A DNA stretch of 64,000 nt from an uncultured Pelagibacteraceae bacterium (GTDB lineage: Bacteria > Pseudomonadota > Alphaproteobacteria > Pelagibacterales > Pelagibacteraceae): assembly GCA_902627645.1 (NCBI GenBank), contig CACOJX010000002.1, forward strand, positions 1 to 64,000, in the 5' to 3' direction. Within the stretch, counting starts at the first letter, position 1, and each line of letters opens with the position of its first letter. A model generated the notes under the pieces. The model was not told where the DNA came from. It did not search any database and saw nothing but the letters and a program-made list of their open reading frames with translations. Below, in pieces: positions 8,681 to 17,644 of this stretch. The position numbers were made by a program, and so were the translations under genes.

Positions 8681-10398
8681 TGCGGAAGTTTGACAAGAAA
8701 AAATTACCAAGCAGACATACATCTCTAGGACCAGATAGAGCTCCACATAGATCTTTTTATTATGCAATGGGTGAGACCGAAAAAGATGTATCCAAACCAT
8801 TTGTAGGTGTTGTATCAACATGGAATGAAGCAGCGCCATGTAATATTGCTTTAATGAGACAAGCTCAGTCGGTTAAAAAGGGTGTAAGAGCCTCAGGAGG
8901 AACTCCAAGAGAATTTTGTACGATTACGGTCACTGATGGTATTGCAATGGGTCACGAGGGAATGAAATCTTCTTTAATTTCAAGAGAAGTAATTGCAGAT
9001 AGTGCCGAATTAACTGTAAGAGGTCATTGTTATGATGCTCTAGTGGGTATTGCAGGTTGTGATAAGTCTTTACCAGGTTTAATGATGTCAATGGTAAGAT
9101 TAAATGTACCAAGTGTTTTTATTTATGGTGGATCAATACTTCCGGGTAAATACAAAGGTAAAGATGTAACAGTCGTAGATGTTTTTGAAGCAGTTGGAAA
9201 ACATTCATCAGGACAAATGTCAGCAAAAGAATTAAGAAAATTAGAATTAGTTGCATGTCCTACAGCTGGAGCTTGTGGAGGACAATTTACTGCAAACACT
9301 ATGGCGTGTGTTTCAGAGGCAATTGGTTTAGCATTGCCTTATTCAGCAGGAACACCTGCTCCCTACGAAGAAAGAGATAAATATGCAAAAGCAAGTGGTA
9401 GAATTGTAATGGAATTATTAGCAAAAAAAATTAAACCAAGAGATATCGTTACAAGAAAAGCATTAGAAAATGCTGCAACAATAGTTGCTGCAACTGGTGG
9501 TTCAACCAATGCAGCATTACACTTACCAGCAATTGCAAATGAAGCTGGAATTAAATTTGATTTAATGGATGTTGCAAAGATATTTAAAAAAACTCCTTAT
9601 CTTGCTGATTTAAAACCAGGTGGAAAATATGTTGCTAAAGATATGTGGTTAGCAGGTGGTGTACCTATGCTTTTAAAAACTTTATATGATGGTGGTTATA
9701 TTCATGGCGACTGTATGACCGTTACTGGAAAAACAATGAAAGAAAATTTAAAAGGAATTAAATTTAATCCAAAACAAAAAGTTTTAAGAGCATACAACAG
9801 ACCATTATCACCTGATGGTGGTGTTGTAGGATTAAAAGGTAATTTAGCTCCAGAAGGAGGGATTGTTAAGATTGCTGGACTTAAAAAATTACAATTTACT
9901 GGAAGAGCAAGATGTTTTGATAATGAAGAAAGCGCGATGAAAGCAGTTCAAAGTAGAAAATATAAAGATGGTGATGTAATTATTATTAGATACGAAGGTC
10001 CAGTAGGTGGACCAGGCATGAGAGAAATGCTTTCAACAACAGGTGCAATTTATGGACAAGGCAAAGGAGAAAAAGTTGCTTTAATAACTGATGGAAGATT
10101 TTCAGGTGCAACGAGAGGTTTTTGTGTTGGTCACGTTGGTCCAGAAGCAGCTTTAGGGGGACCTATTGCTCTTTTACGTAACGGAGATGTTATTGATATT
10201 GACGCTAAAAAAGGAACTATTAACGTTCGATTAACTAGAGCTCAATTAGCTTCAAGAAAAAGAAAATGGAAAGCTAAAAAATCTGATTTTGGATCAGGCA
10301 CTCTTTGGAAATATGCACAAACAGTTGGACCTGCTTATTTAGGAGCGCCTACCCATCCTGGTAAGAAAAAAGAAGTAAAAGATTACTCTAAAATTTGA
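8680..10398 (+). CDS. ilvD: Dihydroxy-acid dehydratase
   Basis: This 572-residue iron-sulfur enzyme converts 2,3-dihydroxy-isovalerate and 2,3-dihydroxy-3-methylvalerate to the 2-keto acids in valine and isoleucine synthesis. The cluster cysteines are visible in G-C-D-K-S-L-P-G (Cys127) and C-P-T-A-G-A-C-G-G (Cys193 and Cys199), and the C-terminal G-R-F-S-G-A-T-R-G motif is present. The ATG shares its first base with the last base of the valS stop. The end overlaps ribH by one base. Confidence 0.97.
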   Translation: MRKFDKKKLPSRHTSLGPDRAPHRSFYYAMGETEKDVSKPFVGVVSTWNEAAPCNIALMRQAQSVKKGVRASGGTPREFCTITVTDGIAMGHEGMKSSLISREVIADSAELTVRGHCYDALVGIAGCDKSLPGLMMSMVRLNVPSVFIYGGSILPGKYKGKDVTVVDVFEAVGKHSSGQMSAKELRKLELVACPTAGACGGQFTANTMACVSEAIGLALPYSAGTPAPYEERDKYAKASGRIVMELLAKKIKPRDIVTRKALENAATIVAATGGSTNAALHLPAIANEAGIKFDLMDVAKIFKKTPYLADLKPGGKYVAKDMWLAGGVPMLLKTLYDGGYIHGDCMTVTGKTMKENLKGIKFNPKQKVLRAYNRPLSPDGGVVGLKGNLAPEGGIVKIAGLKKLQFTGRARCFDNEESAMKAVQSRKYKDGDVIIIRYEGPVGGPGMREMLSTTGAIYGQGKGEKVALITDGRFSGATRGFCVGHVGPEAALGGPIALLRNGDVIDIDAKKGTINVRLTRAQLASRKRKWKAKKSDFGSGTLWKYAQTVGPAYLGAPTHPGKKKEVKDYSKI

Positions 10399-10787
10399 TG
10401 AAAAAAAAAATATTAATTGTTACTGCTGATTATTACAAAGAAATATCATTAGGATTATTAAAAAGTGCAAAAAGTTTAATACCAAAAAATTTTAATAGCA
10501 AAAATATTAATGTGCCTGGAGTTTTTGAAATACCAGTCACGATTTCAAAAAATATTAATAAATATGATGCATTTATAGTTCTTGGTTGTGTTATTAAGGG
10601 AGAAACCCCACACTTTGATTTTATATCTCAAGCATCTATCAACGCCATTATGAAAATATCAATTAAATCAAAAAAACCTATTGGTATGGGTATAATTACT
10701 TGTCTCACAAAAAAACAAGCAGTTGCAAGGAAAAGAAAAGGTGCTGAAGCTACCAAAGCTATTCTATCAATCTTATCTCAAAAATGA
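10398..10787 (+). CDS. ribH: 6,7-dimethyl-8-ribityllumazine synthase
   Basis: This enzyme performs the penultimate step of riboflavin synthesis, joining 5-amino-6-ribitylaminouracil with dihydroxybutanone phosphate. Motifs are P-G-V-F-E-I-P and G-C-V-I-K-G-E-T-P-H-F-D, with catalytic His72. I chose the ATG at 10398, which overlaps the ilvD TGA in an ATGA arrangement; an in-frame TTG three bases earlier is less likely. At 129 residues it is shorter than most homologues (about 140-160), with a trimmed N-terminus. The order ribH-nusB-thiL is standard in alphaproteobacteria, but the usual upstream ribD/ribE/ribBA genes are replaced here by valS-ilvD. Confidence 0.93.
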   Translation: MKKKILIVTADYYKEISLGLLKSAKSLIPKNFNSKNINVPGVFEIPVTISKNINKYDAFIVLGCVIKGETPHFDFISQASINAIMKISIKSKKPIGMGIITCLTKKQAVARKRKGAEATKAILSILSQK

Positions 10788-11188
10788 GAACAAATTTTAG
10801 TCCTCGCAATAATCCAAGAGTTATAATTATTCAAAAATTATACGGAAAATTTTTTAATAAAGAAGAAATTTTAGAGTATCCAAAACATAGGTTTAAAAAA
10901 TTTATTAAGGACATTGTTTCTGGAACTATAGAACGAGAAGATCTTATAGTAGAAGAACTCAATAAAAATTTTGAAAAAAAAATTTCTTTTAAAAATCTTG
11001 ATAAAATATTACAGGTGGTTTTAAAATCTGCAACATATGAATTACTATATAAGCCTAATTTATCAATTAATATTATTATAAAAGAATATCTTGATGCATC
11101 AAATTTTTTTATAAATGATAAGCAAATAAAATATCTAAATGTTCTTTTAGATAAAATGGCAAAAAATATAAGATCATCAAATGCATGA
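10784..11188 (+). CDS. nusB: Transcription antitermination protein NusB
   Basis: This 134-residue all-helical RNA-binding protein works with NusE in antitermination of rRNA operons. The sequence follows the NusB pattern, with a basic N-terminus (N-P-R-V-I-I-I-Q-K-L-Y) and a C-terminal L-K-S-A-T-Y-E-L-L...I-I-I-K-E-Y-L-D-A-S segment that corresponds to the conserved I-N-E-A-V-E-L-A region. It overlaps ribH by 4 bp and thiL by 8 bp, which indicates one transcript with coupled translation. The assignment rests on both pattern and synteny. Confidence 0.9.
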   Translation: MRTNFSPRNNPRVIIIQKLYGKFFNKEEILEYPKHRFKKFIKDIVSGTIEREDLIVEELNKNFEKKISFKNLDKILQVVLKSATYELLYKPNLSINIIIKEYLDASNFFINDKQIKYLNVLLDKMAKNIRSSNA

Positions 11189-12140
11189 ATTTGATATTAT
11201 AAGAAAATATTTTTTAAAATTATCATTAAATAATAAGAGTGCCCTAAGACTTAATGATGATGTTTTTTTTGATAAATCAAAAAAATTAGTTGTAACAGTA
11301 GATACATACGAAAAAGGTGTTCATTTTATCAATTTTAAAAAACCAGAACTAGTTATTAAAAAAATACTAAGATCTTCTCTTTCAGATATAATTTGTAAAG
11401 GAGTTAAACCAAAATATTATTTTATCTCAGCATCGGGAAATAATATTTACTTTTCAAATACAAATTTACTTAAAATTTCAAAATCATTAAGAGAAGAACA
11501 AAAAAGATATAATATTCACTTATGTGGTGGGGATACTACTAGGTCAAAAAAATTAAGTTTCACAATAATTTGCATTGGCTTTGCAAATAAAATTATATTA
11601 AGAAACAATACTAAATTAAATGATGATATTTATGTTACTGGAAATTTAGGGGACAGCTTTATTGGACTCGAAATGTTAAAAAATAAAATCAAACTCAATT
11701 ATAGACTAAAAAAATATTTTGAAAAAAAATATTTTCTTCCTGATTTACATATTAATTTAATTAAAAGACTAAGCAAAATTGCAAATAGTTCAATAGATTT
11801 ATCTGACGGGTTAATTGCAGATTTAGAAAAGTTAATTAATAAACAAAATTTCTCCTACAAGATATATTTAGACAAAATACCGATTTCTAAAAATCTTAAA
11901 AAATTAATTATTACAAAAAAATTAAAAAAGCTATCATGCATTTCAAATGGTGATGATTATCAGATACTTTTTACAGCTTCACGATCAAAATCTAGAATCG
12001 TAAGACAAATATCTAAATCTTTGGGAATAAGAATTTCTAAAATTGGAAAAATATGCAAGTCTTCTCTAAAACCTCAAATAATCGATCAAAATGGGGCAAA
12101 AATTAACCTTAAATCTAAAGGTTATTACCACAAATTCTAA
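11181..12140 (+). CDS. thiL: Thiamine-monophosphate kinase
   Basis: This 319-residue AIR-synthase-like kinase phosphorylates thiamine monophosphate to the diphosphate cofactor. It has the Mg-ATP-binding N-terminal L-N-D-D-V-F-F, the G-G-D-T-T-R motif near residue 116, D-L-S-D-G-L-I-A-D-L near 210, and a C-terminal N-G-D-D-Y-Q-I-L-F. All metal-binding aspartates appear present. It is the last gene of the valS-thiL run. Retention of thiL fits a cell that must activate thiamine made or salvaged from precursors. Confidence 0.94.
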   Translation: MHEFDIIRKYFLKLSLNNKSALRLNDDVFFDKSKKLVVTVDTYEKGVHFINFKKPELVIKKILRSSLSDIICKGVKPKYYFISASGNNIYFSNTNLLKISKSLREEQKRYNIHLCGGDTTRSKKLSFTIICIGFANKIILRNNTKLNDDIYVTGNLGDSFIGLEMLKNKIKLNYRLKKYFEKKYFLPDLHINLIKRLSKIANSSIDLSDGLIADLEKLINKQNFSYKIYLDKIPISKNLKKLIITKKLKKLSCISNGDDYQILFTASRSKSRIVRQISKSLGIRISKIGKICKSSLKPQIIDQNGAKINLKSKGYYHKF

Positions 12141-12222
12141 AAGTTAATTATTGCCTTTTATATCTTTTTTTGTATTGTGCGGATTTTAATAACTAACAAC
12201 CAACAACTTAATTAAGGTAATT

Positions 12223-14328
12223 ATGAGTTCATCAGTAGAAACTATACTTTTATACACAATAACAGCAGGTTTTTTATCAATTGTTTATGGATATTTTACA
12301 GGTAAAAATATTTTAAATTCAAGTGCAGGGAATGCAAAAATGCAAGATATTGCCTCTGCAATTCAAATCGGTGCGAAAGCTTACTTGGCAAGACAATATA
12401 AAACAATTGCTATTGTTGGAATAGTTGTTTTGGTTATTGTAAGCATAGCATTTAGTCCTCTTGTTGGTTTAGGTTATCTTATAGGTGCAACGTTATCAGG
12501 TATCGCTGGTTATGTTGGAATGTTAGTTTCGGTTGAAGCTAATGTTAGAACAGCAGAAGCGTCTAGAAAAGGTTTAGCTAGCGGTCTCTCTGTTGCATTT
12601 AAGTCTGGAGCTGTAACTGGAATGTTGGTAGCTGGTTTAGCTTTACTTTCAATCGCAGTTTATTATTATTTATTATTAAAATTTGATGTTGAAGAAAGAA
12701 AAATTGTTAACGCATTAGTAGCACTAGGATTTGGAGCTTCACTCATCTCAATTTTTGCAAGATTAGGTGGAGGTATTTTTACAAAAGGTGCGGACGTTGG
12801 TGCTGACTTGGTTGGTAAAGTAGAAGCTGGTATACCTGAAGATGATCCAAGAAATCCAGCCGTTATTGCTGACAATGTTGGTGATAATGTTGGTGACTGT
12901 GCTGGAATGGCTGCTGATTTATTTGAAACTTATGCTGTAACAATAGTTGCTACTATGGTTTTATCATCTATCTTTTTTCCAGGTGATATGTCTATGATGA
13001 TTTATCCTTTAACAATAGGTGGCGCATGTATTTTAACTTCGATCATTGGTACATTTTTTGTAAAACTTGGTAGAAGTAAAAATGTAATGGGGGCATTATA
13101 TAAAGGTTTTGTTGTTTCAGCCTTAGCTTCTTTGGCTATATTATATCCTGTAACTGATTTTGTTTTAGGCTTAGATAATTTATATAATTTAAATAATAAA
13201 TCTTTCTCAGGAATGGATTTGTATTATTGTGGAGTTATTGGATTAGTAATAACTGGTTTATTAATTTGGGTAACAGAATATTACACTGGTACTAACTATA
13301 GGCCTGTAAGAAGTGTTGCAAATTCCTCAACAACTGGACACGGCACTAATGTGATCCAAGGTTTAGCAATTTCTCTAGAGGCTACTGCTATACCAGCTTT
13401 AATAATTGTGGCTGGTATTTTATTGACTAATTATATCGCAGGTTTATTTGGAATAGCTATTGCAGTAACTACAATGTTGGCTTTAGCAGGAATGGTGGTT
13501 GCTCTAGATGCATATGGTCCTGTGACTGATAACGCAGGTGGTATCGCTGAAATGTCAAAACTACCTAATAACGTAAGAAAAACCACTGATGCTTTGGATG
13601 CAGTTGGGAATACAACTAAAGCTGTAACTAAAGGATATGCTATTGGCTCTGCAGGATTAGGGGCTTTAGTCCTTTTTGCAGCCTACACAGAAGATATAAA
13701 ACATTTTTCAAAAGTTGCTGGATCTAAATTAGAAGGAATAGTAGTCACATTTGATTTATCAAACCCATATGTTGTTGTTGGTTTATTAATTGGTGGTATG
13801 CTTCCATATCTATTTGGATCTATGGGTATGCAAGCGGTCGGTAGAGCAGGGGGAGCAGTAGTAATTGAAGTAAGAAGACAATTTAAAAAATTTCCAGGTA
13901 TTATGAAAAGAAAACAAAAACCTGACTATGCAAAGTTAGTAGATTTATTGACTGTAGCTGCGATTAAAGAAATGATAATTCCTTCCTTGTTACCTGTTTT
14001 ATCTCCAATTGTTTTATATTTCATCATTTTTGCTATCGGTGGTCAAGTGGCTGCCCTAGCATCTGTTGGTGCAATGTTATTAGGAGTAATTATAACAGGA
14101 CTTTTTGTTGCTGTTTCGATGACTGCAGGTGGAGGCGCATGGGATAATGCAAAAAAATATATTGAGGATGGAAATCATGGAGGAAAAGGTTCTGAGGCAC
14201 ATAAAGCTGCTGTAACGGGGGATACTGTTGGAGATCCATATAAGGATACAGCCGGTCCAGCTGTAAATCCAATGATTAAAATTACTAATATAGTTGCGTT
14301 ATTATTATTAGCAGTTATTGCAGGTTAA
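12223..14328 (+). CDS. hppA: Membrane-bound proton-pumping pyrophosphatase, K+-independent type
   Basis: This 701-residue multi-helix inner-membrane enzyme hydrolyses pyrophosphate and pumps H+ outward. The catalytic loop [20 protein letters not shown] lies at about 207-226. D-N-A-G-G-I-A-E-M and the C-terminal [11 protein letters not shown] loop are also present. At the position that separates subfamilies the sequence reads G-N-T-T-K-A-V-T-K (Lys466, Thr469), which is the signature of K+-independent H+-pyrophosphatases; K+-dependent ones have Ala at both. It has its own promoter region of about 80 bp with AAGGT before the ATG. Its 3' end overlaps the opposing bamE by 4 bp. Confidence 0.97.
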   Translation: MSSSVETILLYTITAGFLSIVYGYFTGKNILNSSAGNAKMQDIASAIQIGAKAYLARQYKTIAIVGIVVLVIVSIAFSPLVGLGYLIGATLSGIAGYVGMLVSVEANVRTAEASRKGLASGLSVAFKSGAVTGMLVAGLALLSIAVYYYLLLKFDVEERKIVNALVALGFGASLISIFARLGGGIFTKGADVGADLVGKVEAGIPEDDPRNPAVIADNVGDNVGDCAGMAADLFETYAVTIVATMVLSSIFFPGDMSMMIYPLTIGGACILTSIIGTFFVKLGRSKNVMGALYKGFVVSALASLAILYPVTDFVLGLDNLYNLNNKSFSGMDLYYCGVIGLVITGLLIWVTEYYTGTNYRPVRSVANSSTTGHGTNVIQGLAISLEATAIPALIIVAGILLTNYIAGLFGIAIAVTTMLALAGMVVALDAYGPVTDNAGGIAEMSKLPNNVRKTTDALDAVGNTTKAVTKGYAIGSAGLGALVLFAAYTEDIKHFSKVAGSKLEGIVVTFDLSNPYVVVGLLIGGMLPYLFGSMGMQAVGRAGGAVVIEVRRQFKKFPGIMKRKQKPDYAKLVDLLTVAAIKEMIIPSLLPVLSPIVLYFIIFAIGGQVAALASVGAMLLGVIITGLFVAVSMTAGGGAWDNAKKYIEDGNHGGKGSEAHKAAVTGDTVGDPYKDTAGPAVNPMIKITNIVALLLLAVIAG

Positions 14329-14792
14329 TTGTTTCTTTTACGTTTTCCTAAAGGATCATTAACTTTTTGTCTCATACTGGATAGAAAATCGTATATAAAA
14401 CTTTGTTTCTTATAATCTATTTCTGTTTCAGTTGAGACTATTTTTAGGTCTTTCATTTTATTTAAGTCATAAAATTCCTTTTTTACTAAAATACCTCTAT
14501 TATCAATTTCAAGTATTAAAACGTTATTTTGTAAAAATTTTTTTTTACCTAACTTTATAAGACTGTCTGTTGTTATTTTTCTCTCTATATAAAAATATAA
14601 ATCGTTATTAAACGTGCTTTTTACTGACGGAGGACCAAGTAATTTAGTTATATCGTTTTTATTGCTTTTTGATACAACTATTAAATCACTTTTTTTCTTT
14701 AATAAATTGATACCGTGATGATCTACTCTTTTTTCAAAATTGCAATTTGAAGCAAATAGAATTATTAATACAGGTATAAAAAATTTTTTCAT
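14325..14792 (-). CDS. bamE: Outer membrane assembly lipoprotein BamE (SmpA/OmlA family)
   Basis: This 155-residue protein has a lipoprotein signal (Leu-Phe-Ala-Ser-Asn-Cys, lipidated Cys17). The mature part contains the SmpA/OmlA pattern: an early helix, then I-T-K-L-L-G-P-P-S followed by [10 protein letters not shown] and a strand ending L-E-I-D-N-R-G. BamE supports the BAM complex that inserts beta-barrel proteins into the outer membrane. The start codon complement (14790-14792) interlocks with the start codon of the divergent neighbour at 14791. The neighbourhood with a ubiquinol-cytochrome c chaperone gene is the normal alphaproteobacterial one. Confidence 0.87.
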   Translation of the reverse strand: MKKFFIPVLIILFASNCNFEKRVDHHGINLLKKKSDLIVVSKSNKNDITKLLGPPSVKSTFNNDLYFYIERKITTDSLIKLGKKKFLQNNVLILEIDNRGILVKKEFYDLNKMKDLKIVSTETEIDYKKQSFIYDFLSSMRQKVNDPLGKRKRNN

Positions 14793-15258
14793 GAAAGAAT
14801 ATTATATACATCTTTATAATAAATTAATTGAATTATCTAGAAATAAAGTACTTTACAAAGATTTTAAATCACAAGACTCATTTTCTGATAGATTGACTTT
14901 TTTTCTCATACATTTTGCTTTATTTTTTAAAGCTTATAAAAATGATAATAGTAAAATCTTACTTCAAGAAATTTATGATTTTATATTTAGACAATTAGAA
15001 TTAAGTATTAGAGAAATAGGTTACGGCGATCAATCAATCAATAAAAAAATGAAAGATTATATAAATTTATTTCATGATATGATTGATAAATTCCACTTTT
15101 GGGATGATTTATCTATTAAAGAAAAGGAGAAAATATTAGCCAATTATGCTGTAAGCTCAAAAAATATGACTTTCCTACTAGATTATTTTGAAAATTATTT
15201 ACAATCTCTTCAAAAAAACACTTTAAATTCCTATATAAAAAGTGTAATTAAAACTTAA
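14791..15258 (+). CDS. Ubiquinol-cytochrome c chaperone family protein (CBP3-like)
   Basis: This 155-residue, mostly helical protein matches the alphaproteobacterial relatives of mitochondrial Cbp3, which help assemble cytochrome bc1: [12 protein letters not shown] near residue 30, then [17 protein letters not shown] and a family-typical D-x-S-I-N-K-K-M-K segment. I chose the ATG at 14791. An in-frame ATG at 14740 would add 17 residues that lie entirely inside bamE on the other strand and look non-native. The gene directly precedes rpmF with 2 bp between; the DUF177 (YceD) gene often found at this point is absent. Confidence 0.85.
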   Translation: MKEYYIHLYNKLIELSRNKVLYKDFKSQDSFSDRLTFFLIHFALFFKAYKNDNSKILLQEIYDFIFRQLELSIREIGYGDQSINKKMKDYINLFHDMIDKFHFWDDLSIKEKEKILANYAVSSKNMTFLLDYFENYLQSLQKNTLNSYIKSVIKT

Positions 15259-15260
15259 TT

Positions 15261-15443
15261 ATGGCTGTTCCTAAACGTAAACAAACACCCTCAAGAACTG
15301 GTATGAGACGTGCCAAAAATATGAAGTTTTCTACAAAAAATATTGTAGAAGATAAAAAATCAGGTGAGTATAGGCTTTCTCATCATTTGGATTTAAAAAC
15401 TGGAATGTATAAGGGAAGACAGGTTTTAGATCCCAAAGAATAA
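15261..15443 (+). CDS. rpmF: 50S ribosomal protein bL32
   Basis: This 60-residue basic protein starts [17 protein letters not shown], the invariant L32 N-terminus. It is of the alphaproteobacterial type without zinc cysteines. It sits 2 bp after the chaperone gene and 13 bp before plsX, an order conserved across many bacteria. Confidence 0.97.
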   Translation: MAVPKRKQTPSRTGMRRAKNMKFSTKNIVEDKKSGEYRLSHHLDLKTGMYKGRQVLDPKE

Positions 15444-15456
15444 ATAAAATTCTATC

Positions 15457-16461
15457 ATGAATAATCTAATTAAAATTGCAGTTGATGCAATGGGTGGTGA
15501 CGGTTCACCAAAGAAAATAATTGATGGTCTGATTTATAATCATAACAAAAATAAGGAAAATTTTTTCAAAATCTTTGGAAAAAAAAATGAGATTGATAAT
15601 TGTCTAAATAATCAGATAGATAAAAATTTTTTTGAAATAATTGATACAGATGATGTAGTAAAAAGCACTGATAGTCCCCTTGAAGCTGCAAAGCGAGGAA
15701 AACAAACTAGTATGTGGCTATCTATTGAAAGTGTAAAAAATAAAGATACTGATATTGTAATATCTGCTGGAAATACTGGAGCTTTACTTGTTATTGCCAA
15801 ACTTAACCTAAAGATGATTGAGAATATAGATAAACCTGCTCTATCCGCTTTGTGGCCAAATAAAAAGGGAATGAGTGTTGTTCTTGATCTAGGAGCGAAT
15901 ATAGAATGTAGTTCAAAAAATTTAGTTGATTTTTCGATTATGGGAGCTTCTTTATATAAATCCTTATACCCTTTTGAAAATCCTAATGTTGCTTTACTAA
16001 ATATAGGATCTGAGGAGTTAAAAGGTAATGAAACTATAAAAGATACATTTCAAATTTTGAATTCAAAAAAAACTGAAAATTTCAGCTTTGCTGGCTATAT
16101 AGAAGGAAATCAACTTATGCAAGGAGAGGTAAATGTAATTGTTTCAGATGGTTTTACAGGTAACGTAGCACTAAAAACTGCAGAGGGTACTGCTAATTTC
16201 ATAACAAGTGAATTAAAAAAAGCACTATCTGGTTCAATACTTGGTAAAATTTCCTCACTTTTAAATCTTAAGAATCTTAAAAATTTTAAAAAAAGATTAG
16301 ATCCGAGATTATATAATGGAGCAATATTTATAGGACTAGATGCTCCTGTTGTGAAGAGTCATGGGGGAACAGACTACATAGGGTTTTCTAATTCTATAGA
16401 TGTGTGTAATAAAATTGTAAAAGGGGATTTAATAAATAAGATTAAGGAAAATATAAGATAA
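15457..16461 (+). CDS. plsX: Phosphate acyltransferase PlsX
   Basis: This 334-residue enzyme makes acyl-phosphate from acyl-ACP for phospholipid synthesis (used by PlsY). The N-terminal D-A-M-G-G-D-G-S-P motif, the S-A-G-N-T-G-A-L motif near residue 104 and the C-terminal K-S-H-G-G-T-D motif are all present. In most alphaproteobacteria fabH follows plsX; here the next gene is ihfA, which starts on the base after the plsX stop codon. Confidence 0.96.
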   Translation: MNNLIKIAVDAMGGDGSPKKIIDGLIYNHNKNKENFFKIFGKKNEIDNCLNNQIDKNFFEIIDTDDVVKSTDSPLEAAKRGKQTSMWLSIESVKNKDTDIVISAGNTGALLVIAKLNLKMIENIDKPALSALWPNKKGMSVVLDLGANIECSSKNLVDFSIMGASLYKSLYPFENPNVALLNIGSEELKGNETIKDTFQILNSKKTENFSFAGYIEGNQLMQGEVNVIVSDGFTGNVALKTAEGTANFITSELKKALSGSILGKISSLLNLKNLKNFKKRLDPRLYNGAIFIGLDAPVVKSHGGTDYIGFSNSIDVCNKIVKGDLINKIKENIR

Positions 16462-16761
16462 GTGAGAATTAATTTAACTAAAAAAGATTTAGTAAATGTT
16501 GTTTATATGCAGGTTGGCTTCTCTAAACAAATTTCTGAAAATTTAATTGAGGAATTTTTATCTTTAATAATGTTAAATCTAAAAGAAGAAAAAATTGTTA
16601 AATTATCTAAATTTGGAACTTTTTCAATAAGATCTAAAAAATCAAGAGTTGGAAGAAACCCTAAGACAAAAGAAAAAAAAGAAATTTCAAAAAGAAATGT
16701 TGTTTTATTTAATCCATCAAAAGAATTTAGAAACTATATTAACATTAAGAATGATGACTAA
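16462..16761 (+). CDS. ihfA: Integration host factor alpha subunit
   Basis: This 99-residue HU/IHF-family DNA-bending protein begins with the family pattern T-K-K-D-L-V-N-V-V and carries F-G-T-F...R-V-G-R-N-P-K-T, which forms the minor-groove arm with its intercalating proline. The start is GTG, immediately after the plsX stop. The call as the alpha subunit rather than HU rests on its position between plsX and a MerR gene, the standard ihfA location in alphaproteobacteria. It overlaps the merR start. Confidence 0.9.
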   Translation: MRINLTKKDLVNVVYMQVGFSKQISENLIEEFLSLIMLNLKEEKIVKLSKFGTFSIRSKKSRVGRNPKTKEKKEISKRNVVLFNPSKEFRNYINIKNDD

Positions 16762-17119
16762 ATCTGATGGCGCATACAAAACTATTGGTGAAGTAGTCAA
16801 AATCTTAGGTTTAAGCTCAAAAAAGGGTAACTCTTTGCCAACTCACACAATCAGATTTTGGGAAAAAAACTTTAAACAAATAAAACCAAAAATTCTTAAT
16901 GGAAATAGAAGATATTATGATGAGAAAAATATTGATATTTTAAGGAAAATTCATTTCCTTTTAAAAGAAAAAGGTATGACTATCAAGGGAGTCAAAAAAA
17001 TTTTAGATAAAAATAAATCATTAAAACTTGACGAATTCTCAAATCAATCTATAAATGCTAACACTGTTAGAAAAAGATTACTCAAAATTTCTAGCTTACT
17101 TAAAGGTTTAAAAAAATAA
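16751..17119 (+). CDS. MerR-family transcriptional regulator
   Basis: This 122-residue regulator has the winged-helix MerR domain: Y-K-T-I-G-E-V-V-K-I-L-G, then T-H-T-I-R-F-W-E-K-N-F, N-G-N-R-R-Y-Y and a following helix pair that ends in K-G-M-T-I-K-G-V-K-K-I-L. The C-terminal part is a short coiled segment with no metal-binding cysteines, so the signal is unknown. Two adjacent ATG codons (16751 and 16754) are possible starts; an open frame extending further upstream lies inside ihfA and was not used. In related genomes a MerR gene of this type follows ihfA. Confidence 0.88.
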   Translation: MMTKSDGAYKTIGEVVKILGLSSKKGNSLPTHTIRFWEKNFKQIKPKILNGNRRYYDEKNIDILRKIHFLLKEKGMTIKGVKKILDKNKSLKLDEFSNQSINANTVRKRLLKISSLLKGLKK

Positions 17120-17121
17120 TT

Positions 17122-17313
17122 ATGGCAAAAAAAACTCACGTTAAAGTTAGACTTGTTCCAGAATCAAAACCAGATAGTCCTTTCTTTTATTATGTAAAAA
17201 AACCTGCAGGTGGTGAAAAAGCTAAGATAAAATTAAAAGCTAAAAAATATAATCCTTCTACAAGAAAACATGAAATTTTTGTAGAAAAAAAACTTCCACC
17301 TCATAGCAAATAA
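17122..17313 (+). CDS. rpmG: 50S ribosomal protein bL33
   Basis: This 63-residue basic protein has the L33 pattern V-K-V-R-L-V-P-E-S...F-F-Y-Y-V-K-K...Y-N-P-S-T-R-K-H-E-I-F-V-E-K-K-L. It lacks the Cys-x-x-Cys pairs of the zinc-binding form. It begins 2 bp after the merR gene and ends on the base before the opposing chorismate mutase gene. Confidence 0.95.
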   Translation: MAKKTHVKVRLVPESKPDSPFFYYVKKPAGGEKAKIKLKAKKYNPSTRKHEIFVEKKLPPHSK

Positions 17314-17604
17314 TTATTTTTTTTTAAAATTTCGTTTTTCGTAGTCAATATAAGACCATATCATATTCTTCCATATACGTTCTGTAATTCTAGGGTCTAT
17401 ATTATTTTTTAATGATTTTTTTTTAATATTTCTTAATATTATTTTTATTCTATTTTGATCAACTATTTGATTTTTATATTCTTTAAGTTTTAAAACTTTT
17501 TTGACTAAATCAGTTCTTTTCTTAATTATCTTGATAAGAGAATTATCAAGTTTATCTAATTCTAATCTGATTTTACTTAATTTTTTTCTTTTTAAAGGCG
17601 ACAT
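17314..17604 (-). CDS. Chorismate mutase, AroQ class
   Basis: This 96-residue all-helical enzyme converts chorismate to prephenate for phenylalanine and tyrosine synthesis. The AroQ pattern is visible: I-R-L-E-L-D-K-L-D-N-S-L-I-K-I-I-K-K-R in helix 1 (active-site Arg), V-K-K-V-L-K-L-K in the middle, and D-P-R-I-T-E-R-I-W-K-N-M-I-W-S in the last helix. There is no signal peptide or fused dehydratase, so this is a monofunctional cytoplasmic form. Its stop codon abuts the rpmG stop, and it diverges from ctaA with a 40-bp gap. Confidence 0.88.
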   Translation of the reverse strand: MSPLKRKKLSKIRLELDKLDNSLIKIIKKRTDLVKKVLKLKEYKNQIVDQNRIKIILRNIKKKSLKNNIDPRITERIWKNMIWSYIDYEKRNFKKK

Positions 17605-17644
17605 TTATTTATTTGGATAATTAAAAAATTATTATATTTATGCG

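Noticed and set aside
14740-14790. Upstream in-frame ATG extending the chaperone gene by 17 residues
   Set aside because: The extension lies wholly inside bamE signal-peptide codons on the other strand and does not fit the family N-terminus.
16649-16750. Upstream extension of the MerR gene
   Set aside because: It lies inside ihfA in another frame and gives a lysine-rich non-native sequence; the MerR domain begins right after 16751.
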